The notes beneath the pieces are model-generated. The model made no database searches and was not told where the DNA came from. It saw only the letters and a program-made list of their open reading frames with translations. Positions 1 to 12,320 of a stretch of DNA of 64,000 nucleotides are shown in pieces. The position numbers and the translations under genes were made by a program. This stretch comes from Phoebastria nigripes (Eukaryota; Chordata; Aves; Procellariiformes; Diomedeidae): the NCBI GenBank assembly GCA_035582835.1, contig JAYKAV010000023.1:562858-626857 (forward strand), in the 5' to 3' direction. Position 1 is the stretch's first letter. The number at the start of each line of letters is the position of its first letter.

Positions 1-1653
1 CAATGGGCTCATACAGGCAGCAAGGTACCCTTTCTGCCTTTCAGCAGTTCATGAATCCTTCTTTGTTTTGGTTATGTGGGACTGCAAGTCCAGATTTCAT
101 TAACTATAAAATTCCAAGAAGAAATGAAAAATAAAAAACATTCAGAAGTGGAAGTTCAGAAAAATGACCTAAAAGATGTAAGACACCTAGACAGTATTGA
201 CTCCAGGTAATGCTATCAAATAGCCAAAGCCTGCTGCTATCCAAAATGTTTGTGCCACCAGAGACTCTACTCGTGCAAGAAAACACAAGCCTAAGCATGG
301 AGAATAAAGTTAGAAAATGAAAGTTTGATCAAAATGTAAAAATCCCCAAACCAAACAAACATATACAGAATGTCTTGAATCCCCCTGGAAATAACGTTCC
401 TATGAGCACAGGGAAATTTGGGAACCTTTTTGGTGTATTTGGTTAAACACTTGGAAATATACAATAAGAACAATTCTTCATTGCCTGTAAGGAGGTCGAT
501 TAAATGAACAAAAAGCAATATAATTCCATGAGTTAATAACTTCAGTGGATCTGCGCCTGTTGTTTGATCATCACCAGTTTCACACTGCTGCCCTTCTCAC
601 TTTATGCAGTATTGCACATAGATGGAGAGAAATCAAGCTCTATTATTCCACATAAAATAGTCTGCCGTAATTACAATGCATTGTTTATAAATTCACCTGG
701 AGCATATTCTGAAATGTGGTTCTCATTCTTACACAAACCGTANAGAATGAAATATCCAACATTTCAAAATAACATGCTTGAAAGCAACATACAGCTGACT
801 CTAGAGACAAGGGCACAGGACACGTTGATGGCCAGAGAAACACTGGATTTTCCTGAACTCTTAATTCTTGCCAGGTTAAATAAATGCCCATTGTTTTTGC
901 TGTACTTCCCTCGCCAAAAATGCTAAAACACAAGCAACAACAGAAAAAAAGATATGATCGAGTGAAACAGGAATATATCTCAAAGTTTTAATAGCAGGTG
1001 AAAAATTATAAGCAAGTGGAGCTGAAAGCCAGCTGGGAAGTAGATGATTTTACTTCAGGGCAGGTTCTGTGACAACAATAAAAACTCATCCATGATGCTG
1101 TGTTTATGTCTCAATTCCCCAGAAAACCATCAATAATCTAATGAGAAGGCAATGCTATACGGCTCAAGTGACAGCACCACTTCACCGTCAAATCTTTACA
1201 AATGACAGTGAACAGGTAGTAGAAACAAAAAGTTAACTCTTTTGAGAGCTTCCCAAACACCATTACAAGAGAAGCAGCAGCACAGGGAACACAATGTGTT
1301 GCTAAGTGGTAGCAATTCAAGTGCATCGGTGTATCTCAGGCAATGTAAGGGATGGAATGGGAACAAGGCAGGGAGAGAAGCCATTGGAAAATCTGAGAGA
1401 AGGATGACTCCAGAATTATTACTACTTTAAATTTCTGCAGAGACTTACACGCATTTATCTCATCGAGTGTTCAAATCTCATTCATTTTTCTTTGACATTG
1501 TTAACAAGATAACAAGAATTCCTGTGGTTTCTTCTTTTGGCCACTGAAAGCAAGAACATCACCCGCCTGAGAACAGAACTCATCTTTGAAAACTCTATCT
1601 CAATCACAAAACCATTCTTTCTTTCCCCATGTACCCTTGATTAATATAAAATT

Positions 1654-1668
1654 GGGGGGTGGGGGGGA
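1654..1668. repeat. G-rich tract
   Basis: A run of six G, one T and seven G on the + strand, isolated in AT-rich sequence. Confidence 0.75.
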
Positions 1669-2789
1669 AGGTGGAACTATAATTTCATTTTACTTTTCAG
1701 GAAACTGAAGAAAACCCCAAGATTTGTTCATGGTTTGTAATAACCATAGAGTCCCTAAATGAGATTGCCTGTTCCTTTCGACTCAACTTAACGTGAACAC
1801 AGTCAAAAAGCCTTTCTCTGCATCTGTAGGTGGTCAGCTCCTCGAGGCTTAAAAGGACTTTATCTTCTCAGCCAATTTCCCGTGCAGGGATGAAGAAATA
1901 GAGCTGGCACAGAAACAGATGTTTCAACCTTGCAACCTGAAGATCTTTTATTCCTATTATTTTTATTTGTACTGTAGCAGTGCCAAGAGAATTGAGACTC
2001 CCTTGTGGGGCAGTGCACTGGAGGTTGTGCAAACAGAATAATTGACACTTCTTGTTGCAGACGGTTTTCTTTCCATTTCTGCTGCTTCTTCAGCAACCTT
2101 CAGCCAAGTTTCAGACTTTGCAAACATTTGTCCTTGGACTCAGATGGATTATCATTATGCCCAAATTGATCAGATACTGTTTATAATCAAATCTCTCTGA
2201 GTGAAAAGAAGTGCTTTCATAGTTCCACCTTTACGTTACGAAGATCAGTCAAGTGGCTGAATTTTAAAATTTAGCTTGTTACTTATGGTGTTCCTTTGCT
2301 TTTTGTAGTTCTCGCATCTTTGAGAGTTTAAAGTCAGCCTTTGCAGCAAAAATTGAGTATGTAGGAGGGAGGAGAGGGGACTGGGGGAGAAGTAGCTGTT
2401 GTTACTGAAACAGGGAACTTCATTCCTACTTTCACTGTTTATGGTATCATATTCAGTCTTTATATGATATTCAGAGAAAGAAAATAATTACTAATCTAAT
2501 CAGAGTGTAACTCATTCAATATTTTCCAGAAGATGATGTCTAATAATTTCCCAATGCGTCATCAGAAAGCAGTGTCAGAAAAAAGCAGCCTGATGCTACA
2601 AATGTGCTAATTAAATTATACAATAGAAACAGTAATCCAAAATGTAACAAGGGAGGGAAAAAAGTAAGTTAAGCCCTGCAGTACTATGTGATGTCCAACT
2701 TACATGAAAGAAGCAAGAAGCATGCAAAACCAGAACAACTTAGCTTGAGATGGCACCAGAAAAGGGACATGGCTTTTGTGCTGCTGTTC

Positions 2790-2804
2790 TTTTTTTTTTT
2801 TTTT
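2790..2804. repeat. Poly-T run
   Basis: Fifteen consecutive T in intron. There is no recognisable element next to it. Confidence 0.85.
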
Positions 2805-4124
2805 ACACAAGACAAAGCAGGCATGAGAAGGTGATGTCACTAACTTTTTTAGGCAGCTCAATCAAGAGAGACTTCAATTTGAGTTTTTTACATGGAGATG
2901 CTATTTTAACTTGAAAGGAGTAGTGGAAGCCATCTGAAATTTTGAAGCAATGAGAGATTATGTTGTAGGAGATGAATAATAATATTCTGTTTTTATCATT
3001 CTGTAATTCATTCCACTGTGACAAATTTATTTTTTGAAGAAAAAAAATATTCCTTTATCCTTAAATCTTCTTTCATGATAAAGTTGGATATCTAATATGG
3101 AAGAAGCCTTTCTGTACCTTGTGGTATGTCTTGAAGCAGGCACCTGGACTCTCGAGAGGGTGTCCCAATCTCCTTGGGTATTCCTACAAGGGACAAAGGA
3201 CATGCCTTAATAGAAGTGATAGGGGCTCGTTTACGACCTGCTATCAGGGCTGCACATTCTGGTAACCAGCAATAGCCAAGCAAGTTTTCTCAAGAGCACA
3301 GAGACAGCAGCACACATACCTGAAGCCTGAGGGAGTTTTTAACAACATTATATGTGATTACTCTGCATCATTTGCTTTTCAGACAGTAATTTTAACTTTT
3401 GGGTCACCTTCCCCTATAGGTATCTGTTAAATCATCCAGAGTTGTGAATTTGAATATCAGTTGCTTCAAGGGATTTTTAAAACCCTATTTCGAAAATCAG
3501 CAATAGCCAAGACATGTTGTTTTGGGTTCAAATCCTATAGGAGCTTATCTTCTGTACACCAGCACTGTGGCTCAGAGACATTTTCAGAATGTTGCTTCAA
3601 ATTTTAATTTTAAATAGAAAAAATTGTTTTTTAAAAAATCTGATCATTTTGTAAGGTTTACCTTCAGCCAGACTCTATCAGGCTGGTTCACAATAAGCTA
3701 TTATTTATTTGAGGTTCACCTAGAAATGAAAAGCACAATAGGTCAGTACACAGTTCTTCATATCCTAAAGCCAAAATGGTGACATTCATTGGCTTCTTCA
3801 GTGTATGACAAAGATCTCACATAAACAACACAACAAAAGCAGAAGCAAAGATGTGAAATGCAGGGGAAATAATTTATTTAACATGCACAGTTTTCTACGA
3901 GCAGCAGTCAAGTTCAGCACTTCTGGTGCCAGTAACGACAGTAATAAACAGTGTGATAAAAGCAGGTTTAAGTGAGACAGTGGGGAATTTGGCTCTAACA
4001 TGAGTGACGTACGCTGTGATGAGTTTACAGCTGCAAAGTAAGCCGTAGTCTGCTTCAACATTTGAGATGAGGAATAAACAGGGAATCTTTCCTGATTATT
4101 AACCTCCCCTTTGTTTTGCCACAG

Positions 4125-4262
4125 GGCTCACTTGTCAGGAAGACAGGAATGAATGTGAAGAGAGTCTTTGTTTTCCTGGAGTGTCTTGTATGAATACCTT
4201 TGGATCATATGCATGTGGAATTTGCCCCAGTGGGATGGAGGGAAATGGTAAAACTTGCAAAT
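4125..4262 (+). CDS. VWDE: VWDE exon: calcium-binding thrombospondin-type EGF module
   Basis: The acceptor AG is at 4123-4124 after a pyrimidine-rich tract, and the donor GTAAGT starts at 4263. The exon is 138 nt, phase 1 in and phase 1 out, 46 codons. The frame starts with 2 nt completing a split codon, then LTCQEDRNECEESLC. The six core cysteines follow C-x4-C-x5-C-x8-C-x2-C-x10-C, with the CxxCPxG and GNG signature of thrombospondin EGF modules. The acidic D-R-N-E-C start and a C-x-N-x4-Y-x-C motif are the hallmarks of calcium-binding EGF with a potential beta-hydroxylated Asn. This is the most 5' exon I can support. It probably acts as a rigid extracellular spacer after the VWD region encoded upstream. 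Confidence 0.85.
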
Positions 4263-5020
4263 GTAAGTGTTTTGCATGATTTATTTTAATAGGTGGGGAA
4301 AAAAATAGGTTCAATTCTACTACTATTATACTTAATTGAGTACTTTGCCACTCGCTTCAAGTACGGACCTTTAAATATACAAAGCAGACTATTGTCATGT
4401 TATATTAATATGGATAATTGAAAATTGGTCTCTGTTTGCTATTTTTCACTGCAGTTTAGTTTCATTTTGATTAGAATGAACACTGTAGCATACAAAAAAG
4501 TATTTTCCAGATGCCAGCTAGATGATTTGCCAAGGACGTTCTCCATGTTCTCCACTATTTCACTCCTAAATATACCATCCACTAGCAAGTACTTGGGGAG
4601 CACCCCTAGGATTACTTTTGTTTTGGGTGAATGCTGCGTAAGCAGGATGCAGGGTAAGAGGAAGAAGGTCCATGTGCAAATCCTTCGCATCCTTTCACCT
4701 CTGTTTCCAAGGTGTGCTTTCATTAGAGGACGCAGTCCACAGCTGCTGAGCTCATGCTTGGTGTAAAGTCATGCCACAGGTCCCAACTAGTGAAGGAAAT
4801 GGCTAGGAACAATTTTACACCTCCTCAGTATTTGCTTTTGGGGCAACAGACTCTTTAGTAGGGAGACTACAGTGGCTTTGTACTCTGCTGAGACCTTCCC
4901 AGTGCATCGGATGCAACCTACTCACACGCTGATTGTTTCAGTCATATACACCCAAATCTTCTCTAAAAATAACATTTGGTTGGCCAGAAGGAGAGAAATC
5001 AATACTTGAAGTGTTTCACA

Positions 5021-5038
5021 TTTGTTTGTTTGTTTGTT
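5021..5038. repeat. TTTG microsatellite
   Basis: Four and a half tandem TTTG units. Confidence 0.9.
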
Positions 5039-5117
5039 GGTGTTTCCAAGGAAATCCAAGAAGCAAAAGATACAGATATTAACTGTGAAGATATTAACTT
5101 TTCCTCATATTGACTAC

Positions 5118-5141
5118 CAAAAAGAAAAAAAAAAAAAAAAA
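5118..5141. repeat. A-rich homopolymer run
   Basis: An A run interrupted by one G in intron sequence. There is no LINE or pseudogene body directly upstream that would make it a poly(A) tail. Confidence 0.85.
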
Positions 5142-5789
5142 TCTGATGTAGAAAGACTCAGTTGTAACTGCAGGATCCTGGCACCAGCAGGACTGCCTTT
5201 GCTAGATTTACCAAATATCCCTTCAATCATATTGCCAAATGTCTGTACAGAACGTGGTTTTTTGCTGTATTATTTGGCCACATTGGTTATTTCAAAGTGA
5301 TTTTGCATCTTTTTCACTAATGCATATTTTTGTAGCTAATTTGACCAATGAAGGAAGGATATACAAAATAATGCCCTTTTTTTGAAATATATCAGAAAGG
5401 TCATTTCTTCCTTTACATTTTTTAATTACAGAAAGATTTCTCTATTTCCGAAATGCACATTTTTTAGAAGGAATAAACCTGAGGGCTTCCTTGTCCACAC
5501 AAAATAGGATAGAAATCATTCTTTGTGGTTCTGATGTACAGACAACATACCTACTCATACTTCTCTTGCTGAAGCAAGTATAAAGGCTTCCGGGAGGAAG
5601 GAGGAGAAAACTGAAGTAACTTTATAGCTGTTAGAGTGGGCTATAGCTCATTGCATTATTTAATATATATAAAGAGTCATAGTCTCAGGCTTTATTAAGA
5701 GTACAGAATATCCAAGAGACCCAGGGCAGGGTTGTTTAGCTCGCAACATATATCCACATAGACTTTACAATCCCTAATTCATTCAAGAA

Positions 5790-6010
5790 ATTATCTTAAA
5801 ATTTCTTCACTATGAGGGTGGTGAGGCACTGGAACAGGTTGCCCAGAGAAGTTGTGGATGTCCCATCCCTGGAAGTGTTCAAGGCCAGGTTGGATGGGGC
5901 TTTGAGCAACCTGGTCTAGTGGAAGGTGTCCCTGACTCTGGCAGGGGGGTTGGAACTAGATGATCTTTAAGGTCTCTTCCAACCCAAACCATTCTATGAT
6001 GCTATGATTT
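5790..6010 (+). mobile_element. CR1 LINE, 5'-truncated 3' end
   Basis: The sequence runs from the conserved block near tttcttcactatgagggtgg through gcactggaacaggttgccca and ends in the tandem terminus around attctatgatgctatgatt. This is the usual avian CR1 3' region (end of the reverse-transcriptase frame plus 3' UTR). It is about 220 nt, severely 5' truncated and not coding. Confidence 0.92.
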
Positions 6011-6559
6011 AAAATTATGCAGAAATCAACATTTTTTAGAGTCTCCACCAATCAGTTTTCCTCTTTACATCCATGTACGCTTTGTACAGGTATTTTGACA
6101 CGTCCAAAGACTGCAGCTGAACTAACTGAAGCCAACAAACATGCACAACATAGTTTCAGAAAGAAGCTTTCAAAGAGAGGCAGGACTCAGACAGAGCACA
6201 GGTCCCAGTGTGTAGTGTAACATCTTCATCCAAGTAACAATGCTGTCTAATACATTGAGGACCTGNGGCCTTCTTACTGCCCTTAGCTCAATAAAAGATC
6301 ACTGTGCATATTAAGTATGTCTCCCAGATAAGCAAAGTTCAGTGAGTTTGGGCATAGTAATTTTTTCTATATTTGTGTTGAAGCTTTGCTGCCTGTCAGC
6401 AGCTGACTCACCTGANTTGCCTTTATTTGCTTGATGGTTGGCTTCCAGAATAAACTTATGTCAGGTTATATCTGATTTGCTGTTACTGTTGCTTTTTATC
6501 ATCAATCACAGCTAAGCTCTAACACCTTGTTTCCTTGTCTCCATGCTTTCATTTCACAG

Positions 6560-6712
6560 CTGTGCTTGCTGCTGACATTACAAAAGCTTTAAGCATTGAA
6601 AAAGGCAATGGCAAAGGTGATTTGAACAAGACCGAGGTTAAGCAGCTACTGCAACCCTTAGAGTCAAAGGATTCTCCTGTAATTAAGAATTTTAGCATAA
6701 GTGATAGACATG
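6560..6712 (+). CDS. VWDE: VWDE exon: cysteine-free linker
   Basis: The acceptor CAG ends at 6559 and the donor GTAGGT starts at 6713. The exon is 153 nt, phase 1 to phase 1, 51 codons, so it fits between the exons at 4125 and 8175 without a frame break. The peptide begins VLAADITKALSIEKGNGKGD and continues through a charged Lys/Glu/Asp-rich stretch with NKTEV (an N-K-T glycosylation sequon) to SISDRHG. It has no cysteine and no domain I recognise, so it reads as a flexible linker between two EGF modules. Support comes from the open frame, matching phases and good splice sites. It could be a false exon, because no domain homology backs it. Confidence 0.62.
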
Positions 6713-8174
6713 GTAGGTATACAAGGATATGAAATCTTTTTGAGTTGCTACAGTTTACATATTCAGAAATCATACATTTTACCACGTTAACAGTAAACAT
6801 AAACCAGCTGTTTGTAATACGTCATAGAAAGATAGAGTTAAAAATCAAAACCCCCCTCAATACATCAGACTGGATTGCTGCTAAACAATTTTACGTGGGA
6901 AGAGAGCCATTACCCCAACAGCAATCAGGGTGGTCAGGCTTAACTAGAAATCACATCACTTCTGAGGTAGAACAAAATCACTCCAAATCTTAGTGATCAA
7001 TGGAAAGCAAGATGATAAGAATGACAGCTTATGCCAACTTGCCATCGCCAAGTGACGCTGACATTTTATTTCAGTGTTTGACAGGCAGTCACTGAATTAA
7101 GACTGAGTTTTGAGCATAAGCGAAGATCGACTCTTGAAGTATGAACTTGACTGTGGCAGCTGCTTTTCCCAGACGTGGAGCACTACAGCGTTCTCTAACA
7201 GGGGTGTGCAGCTGCACGATGCTGACGTTGGCCCTGTTGTAATGAGTGTTGCATGTTTAGTTGATTTTCTAGTGAAAGCAGGGAGCAGAAAAATTGAGAC
7301 TGGGCATATCTGTTGTGTAGGGGCATATGTAAAAGAAAAGATTATTTTTTTCTCACCTTTTTCTTTTATATCTGTACCAGGCCAGCCAACACCTAACCAG
7401 AACTTGCCTCTTACAGGCATCCATCATAATGCTGTAGGCAAGGTGCAAGAATAATGCTGAAAATACTTGAGAATCATGATGGAGACCTCACTGGAGGCAA
7501 TTAAAAATATCTACAACCATCATTAAGATTTTATTCATCATCTGTTCTCTGTCTTGACACTATTAAATACTTCACAGGCAGTTCATATACACTTGCTATT
7601 CAATGACATCATAAGTGATAAAATATTATATACTACCTGATTGTTAAATTTTGCACATAGTTCTAAGATAATTAAAGTAGTCTCCTGTCATACAAGGTTT
7701 CACACATTAAGGATNATTTCTAGATCAGAAACGTATGTACTTGACAGTGTATTTTTAAAGGTAAGGTATATATGCTGTAAGGTTTGATGGTTACCTTCCA
7801 ATTATAAAAGACCAAAAGGATGTCTGAATAATACAGTTTCTCACTCAGTTAATCTTTCACTTATGCTGAAAATTACAGTTTCTATATTATCCATGATAAA
7901 TGCCAAACAACTTTGAGTAATAAACTTGAAAACATGTAATTAGCGGACTAATAAATCTTGCTTTAATGAGAAACAGCTGTTCTGTTACACTGTGCCTACA
8001 GGACATTCTCATGTTTGGCTCAAGGTTTGGGAACATTCTGCATTAATTAGACTTTAAAAGAATAAAAGCAGTTTTAAAGCTTTAGCTCGGCTCAGGCAGC
8101 CACTGCTTAATTTTATACATGCATTTGATTAGAGAAATTATAAATAAACATGCTTGAACTTCCTTCTTTTTTAG
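6713..8174 (+). other. VWDE intron, no recognised element
   Basis: A 1.46-kb intron between the linker exon and the second thrombospondin-type EGF exon. I see no repeat family or coding signal in it; open stretches of around 110 codons at 7097-7454 occur on both strands and resemble no known protein. Confidence 0.6.
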
Positions 8175-8339
8175 GCCATGCAGCACCACTGTCACATATT
8201 ACTACCTGTGCCAACAGGCCATGTTTTCCTGGAGTGTTATGTTTTGATCGGAAACCCCCTTACATCGGATATGTCTGCGGCCGATGTCCAGCAGGGTTTT
8301 TTGGAAATGGCCGAATCTGTACCAAAGTCCCCAGACCAG
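8175..8339 (+). CDS. VWDE: VWDE exon: thrombospondin-type EGF module with long C3-C4 loop
   Basis: The acceptor TTAG ends at 8174 after a T-rich tract. The donor is GTACTT at 8340, weaker than the other donors of the gene. The exon is 165 nt, phase 1 to phase 1, 55 codons. After a short lead GHAAPLSHITT come six cysteines spaced x4, x5, x11, x2, x10, with the CFPGV and CGRCPAGF..GNG signatures of thrombospondin-type EGF. The loop between the third and fourth cysteines is longer than in the neighbouring modules (11 residues versus 8 and 9) and contains RKPPYIGY. The calcium-binding acidic start and hydroxylation motif of the 4125 exon are absent. It is likely a structural extracellular module. 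Confidence 0.85.
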
Positions 8340-11300
8340 GTACTTTCTAATTTTAGAATTTTAAAAAGGTTTTGCATACAAAGGCTGTAAGAAAAGATGA
8401 ACTAGTATGGTATTACAATACTACGTACTTCATAATCAAACACTGAAGGCTTTTTTCTTTCGCTCTTACCTGACGAGCAGCTAGCAGGTCTTATTTCAGG
8501 AATACCTGGCTCTGTGAGTCAAAATTCAATAGATTAACCACCTCATTTGCCACTAGGGAGAATTCTTCACAACAGGACTTACTAGATGGTATGAATCACC
8601 ACATCTGTATTTCTGCCACAGCACTGGCATAGGATTTCAAAACATGTTTCCTCCTCAGTAAGATCAGAACATGACACATGCCAGTATCATGCCGCTTTCC
8701 TTCTTTCCTAATTCTTTTGCTGCAAGGCATCTGCTCTCCAGGGTGACCTGTGAAGATGATGATAAACAAAGTGTCATGTAAGAACAACTATACCAACAAC
8801 TAATGGCAACAGATAATTAAACCATTTCAATAGTATTGTTTGTAGCCTGAGCAATAATCTTCCTTAGGGAGCTCTGAAGCTCAGCTGGTCCCATTAATCT
8901 CTGAGGACTGATCATTAGAAGAGGTCTTCTGCTGTGATAAAAGTAAAGCTGGGTCCTGACCTCAGGCAGAAAGTGGCAATAGCATAGCAACCACTCATCA
9001 GTCATCCGATCCTGCTCTCTCTCAATGAAATTCTCATAATTCAATGGATGGTTGAATGGTTGTCTGTATGGTTGTCCCCTTTTTACCGCACAGAGTGATT
9101 TGCCAAGAGAACTCATGTTTATTCCTTAATAACAGTAGTTACTAGGTCAGATTCCTTGTTTTTCTTCTAAATCATTGTCTTAAGTATTCAAGACAGACTG
9201 GCTTGAAACCTGTCAAATTGTTCCCCAACCTCCTACACTTGACAAACACACCTTCGCTCCCCATCCTGTATCCAAATCAATGACTGTTACGTTGGTGTTA
9301 TATTTTAATGCACATATCAAAGCGGAAGCAATTTTACTGTTTTGTGTAGGTATCATCCAATCTCTTTGAGCTATAAATTGATTTTAGCCAGTTCTCTGAA
9401 TCTAAAGGTCACAAAAATAAACCCAACATTTTTCTTTCTTTAGCCAGAGTATGTACAATGTATTACTTAGTTTGTCAGAGTCACTAAGTCAGCTATTGAC
9501 TCTTCTATAACTTGGTGAAGCTGTAAAAGCAGTTGAGCAAAAAAAATAAATCATTGTGCATATAAATAAACTAACATTTCTGTTATTGCCCAAAGNTGCA
9601 CCTTGTCGTTAATGGGATAATGGGATATACATTGTACACCCCAAAGGTCATTTAAATGTTGTTGAGTAGAACAGATAGTCTACAGCTGTAGATATTGGTA
9701 CAGTAAATCCGACACACTTACATTGTGCTTATATAAACATTAACCAATAAATTTATGTATGTAAAAAGGGAAGCGTAGACAGTAGTTGCCATTTACAGTG
9801 ATTCATACCTGTCATACACAGCTCCAGGCAAGATTTAAGAAATATCCCAAGTATCAGGATCTGAAACTAATACATGCTTCTTTCAAAAACAAGTTGTGTA
9901 TCAGAAGCTGGGGGGTTGTTTTTCTTTTTCCTCTCGAATACGCAGACTGAGTCTGGGACTTCATGCTGCAAATGTGGCCGTGCAACCAGCTGCAGCACTT
10001 TGGGGAGGGAATGAAGAGGAATTATTTTTTGTTCCATCAGAACCTTATATTCACTCACGTGAATTATATCACAATATAAATGATGAGAATCTTGTGCCTC
10101 AAGGTTAAACGAGAGTAGTCATTTGTTTTAATATTTAGAAATAAAAGCAATTGCTGCAGATGTATGAGTGTCCTAATTTAGGACCAAAATGATCGGTTTA
10201 ACTTTCTTTCTCATGTGATTTGCTAGCTCAAGCAGAAGTATTGTATAGCATTGAAGATTAAAAGATACCAGACAAAAAAGAATGAACTTTCAATTAAATT
10301 TATGTACAGTTATGGATTATGATTATTGTGAAATCCTCCCTGTAGAATAATAGCTTCTCTGTCTTGTAATTTATGCTATCAGTCTTCGAATGAAATAGAA
10401 CAAATCCTCTTCAGCTTGCTACAGTGCTTGTGAAGGTACTGAGATTATGTGCCACTTCTTTCCAACTCTAGTAATTTTAATCTAAAAATACTCTTGCTAA
10501 TCCCTATTTTGTACTTTTATTGGCTGCTTTTGACATGAAGTTATACTCAATTGTTGTGATTTAAGGATTAAAGGATAAGTATTTTTTCATACAGAAACCA
10601 CAAAAATTATCCAACTGCCTTTGTAGACTACTGAAGAGAAAAAATNTGCCAGAAGAAAATTGTTTCCTAAGTCAGTGTTTGATGAGCTGCACCCAAAAGT
10701 CCTTCAATTTTGATTTATAATCAACAAAGTACCATTTCCTCAGCATTGATATGTGTTAGGTATTAATCTTTTGATGTACTTGACTTACTGCGAACTATGT
10801 AACTCCACAAATAAGTTGCTGAGCTATATTTACCTGCTCTGCCAACAACTCAGGGTCTCATTCTGTTCTCACTTATGTGTTTTACCTGGTTTATATCAGT
10901 AGTTTGTACCAGTTTAAATCAACCAGACTTGGTTGCAATTGTTTTTGAAGTACATCAGATTAGTCCTAAGGAAAAACAACACCAGTATCAAAGCCAGTGT
11001 GGAGTTTCATATATAAAGGGAAATTATTATTTTAAAAAATATATTCTTATATCAGAAACAAAAAACTATTTCTCTCCCTTCAAAATCCATAAAGCAGGTA
11101 TCCTACATTTTTTTAAAAATTTACTAGTAGGATCAAAAGTCCCTTAATTTTGCTGGCATTGCAATAAAGAGGAAAGTCTAAGGAATTTAAATCTGTCCAG
11201 GCTTCACTGGGCACATTTCACACTTGTACAAAATTTCTGTAACCTTTTTGTCAGAAGAGGCAGATGTATTAAATCAAACCATGCAGTATCATTGGTCATA

Positions 11301-12267
11301 TTCTTGGCACAAAGAAAATGAATATATCCTAATGGGGGATACCGGTGATGTTACTGCATGTTGCAATATTAGTTCTCATCAGACACTACTGGTATTTCTC
11401 TAGACTGGTTTCATCACTCACAGTCACAGAGATACCCATCTGATTGCACTTTCTTTAGCAGGTTAGAGAGGTTGGTGTCATCACAAAAGATTTATTTTTT
11501 TCCTATTAGTAAATCAGCAACTTTACTGGACAAAGCAGTGCCACATCCATCACCGATAAAAGATTGTTTGTTCAGAGCCAGCTCTTTCTGCTGGTTTAGG
11601 GAGCCGAAGATCAAGGGAGAGGATTATTTTATGATCTCTGTAATCGAGTTCTGCTTTTCCATTCTGAACACCACTGATAGCTCTCCTGCCATAGCAGTTA
11701 ATTCGCAGTATTGTAGACATTTGGCACTTGATCTACTTTTGTATGTGCCAGCTATTTGTTATGTTTATGTACTCTATGTTTTACACTATTCCAGTATCAT
11801 CTCCACAGTGCTTCTGAATTCACTTTGATTTTACATCAGAGAGACCTCTGTGGCCTTCTCATTTGCACCACTGTCAGATCAACGTCAAGGTGTGGATTTA
11901 AAAGGAGAATAAAACGTTTTGAATTAAAAGAATATGTGTGTTTAAACACATTGTGCTCAGTCTAACACCAGAGGAACGTATTAGTCTTAAGTTTTACATT
12001 NTCACTTTTAACTTTGAAATCACTGCTGTCATTATTAGCACTCATCACTGATCACTGTCCATGAAAAATAAATAACTCCAGCAAGAGCTTTGGTCACCAA
12101 CCCAAGGTTTCATCTCTGGAGATAACCGCAGGAGTAGGGACCTCTTACTGCCTGGAACCAATCAAATGATTTTGCTTCAAGAGATGACTGAAGAACGTAA
12201 TGGGCTCCTTTCATCTCTTATCTAACAGAATTGATGAATCTGCATTAAAAAGATCAAGGCACAGATT

Positions 12268-12320
12268 CCAGTCTCAGTTACACCAGTGTAAATCATAAGT
12301 GATTCCATTAAATGAATAGC
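12268..12320. repeat. Palindromic ancient repeat relic, copy 1
   Basis: The core TTACACCAGTGTAA at 12278-12291 is an inverted repeat with 6-nt arms. It is followed by aatcataagtgattccatta, which resembles an amniote repeat family recalled as having TTACACCAGTGTAAAT and ACTCCATT blocks. Confidence 0.45.

Larger units (their letters stand above)
1..4124 (+). other. Intronic sequence upstream of the first visible VWDE exon
   Basis: I find no convincing exon here. Short open stretches next to AG dinucleotides (for example after 2060 and 2309) lack a good donor or the phase 1 match. A 15-nt T run lies at 2790-2804 and a G-rich tract at 1654-1668. The window probably begins inside the intron that follows the VWD-domain exons. 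Confidence 0.6.
4263..6559 (+). other. VWDE intron with simple repeats and a CR1 fragment
   Basis: This 2.3-kb intron is bounded by GTAAGT and CAG. It contains a TTTG microsatellite at 5021-5038, an A-rich run at 5118-5141 and a CR1 3' end at 5790-6010. Nothing else is recognised. Confidence 0.7.

Noticed and set aside
2061..2200. Open phase 1 stretch after ttcttgttgcag
   Set aside because: No acceptable donor before the stop, and the peptide has no domain resemblance.
2310..2361. Possible small exon after a good acceptor at 2309 (open through to a GTAGGA donor)
   Set aside because: It would enter in phase 2, unlike every other exon in the gene, it carries no EGF cysteines, and the donor is weak.
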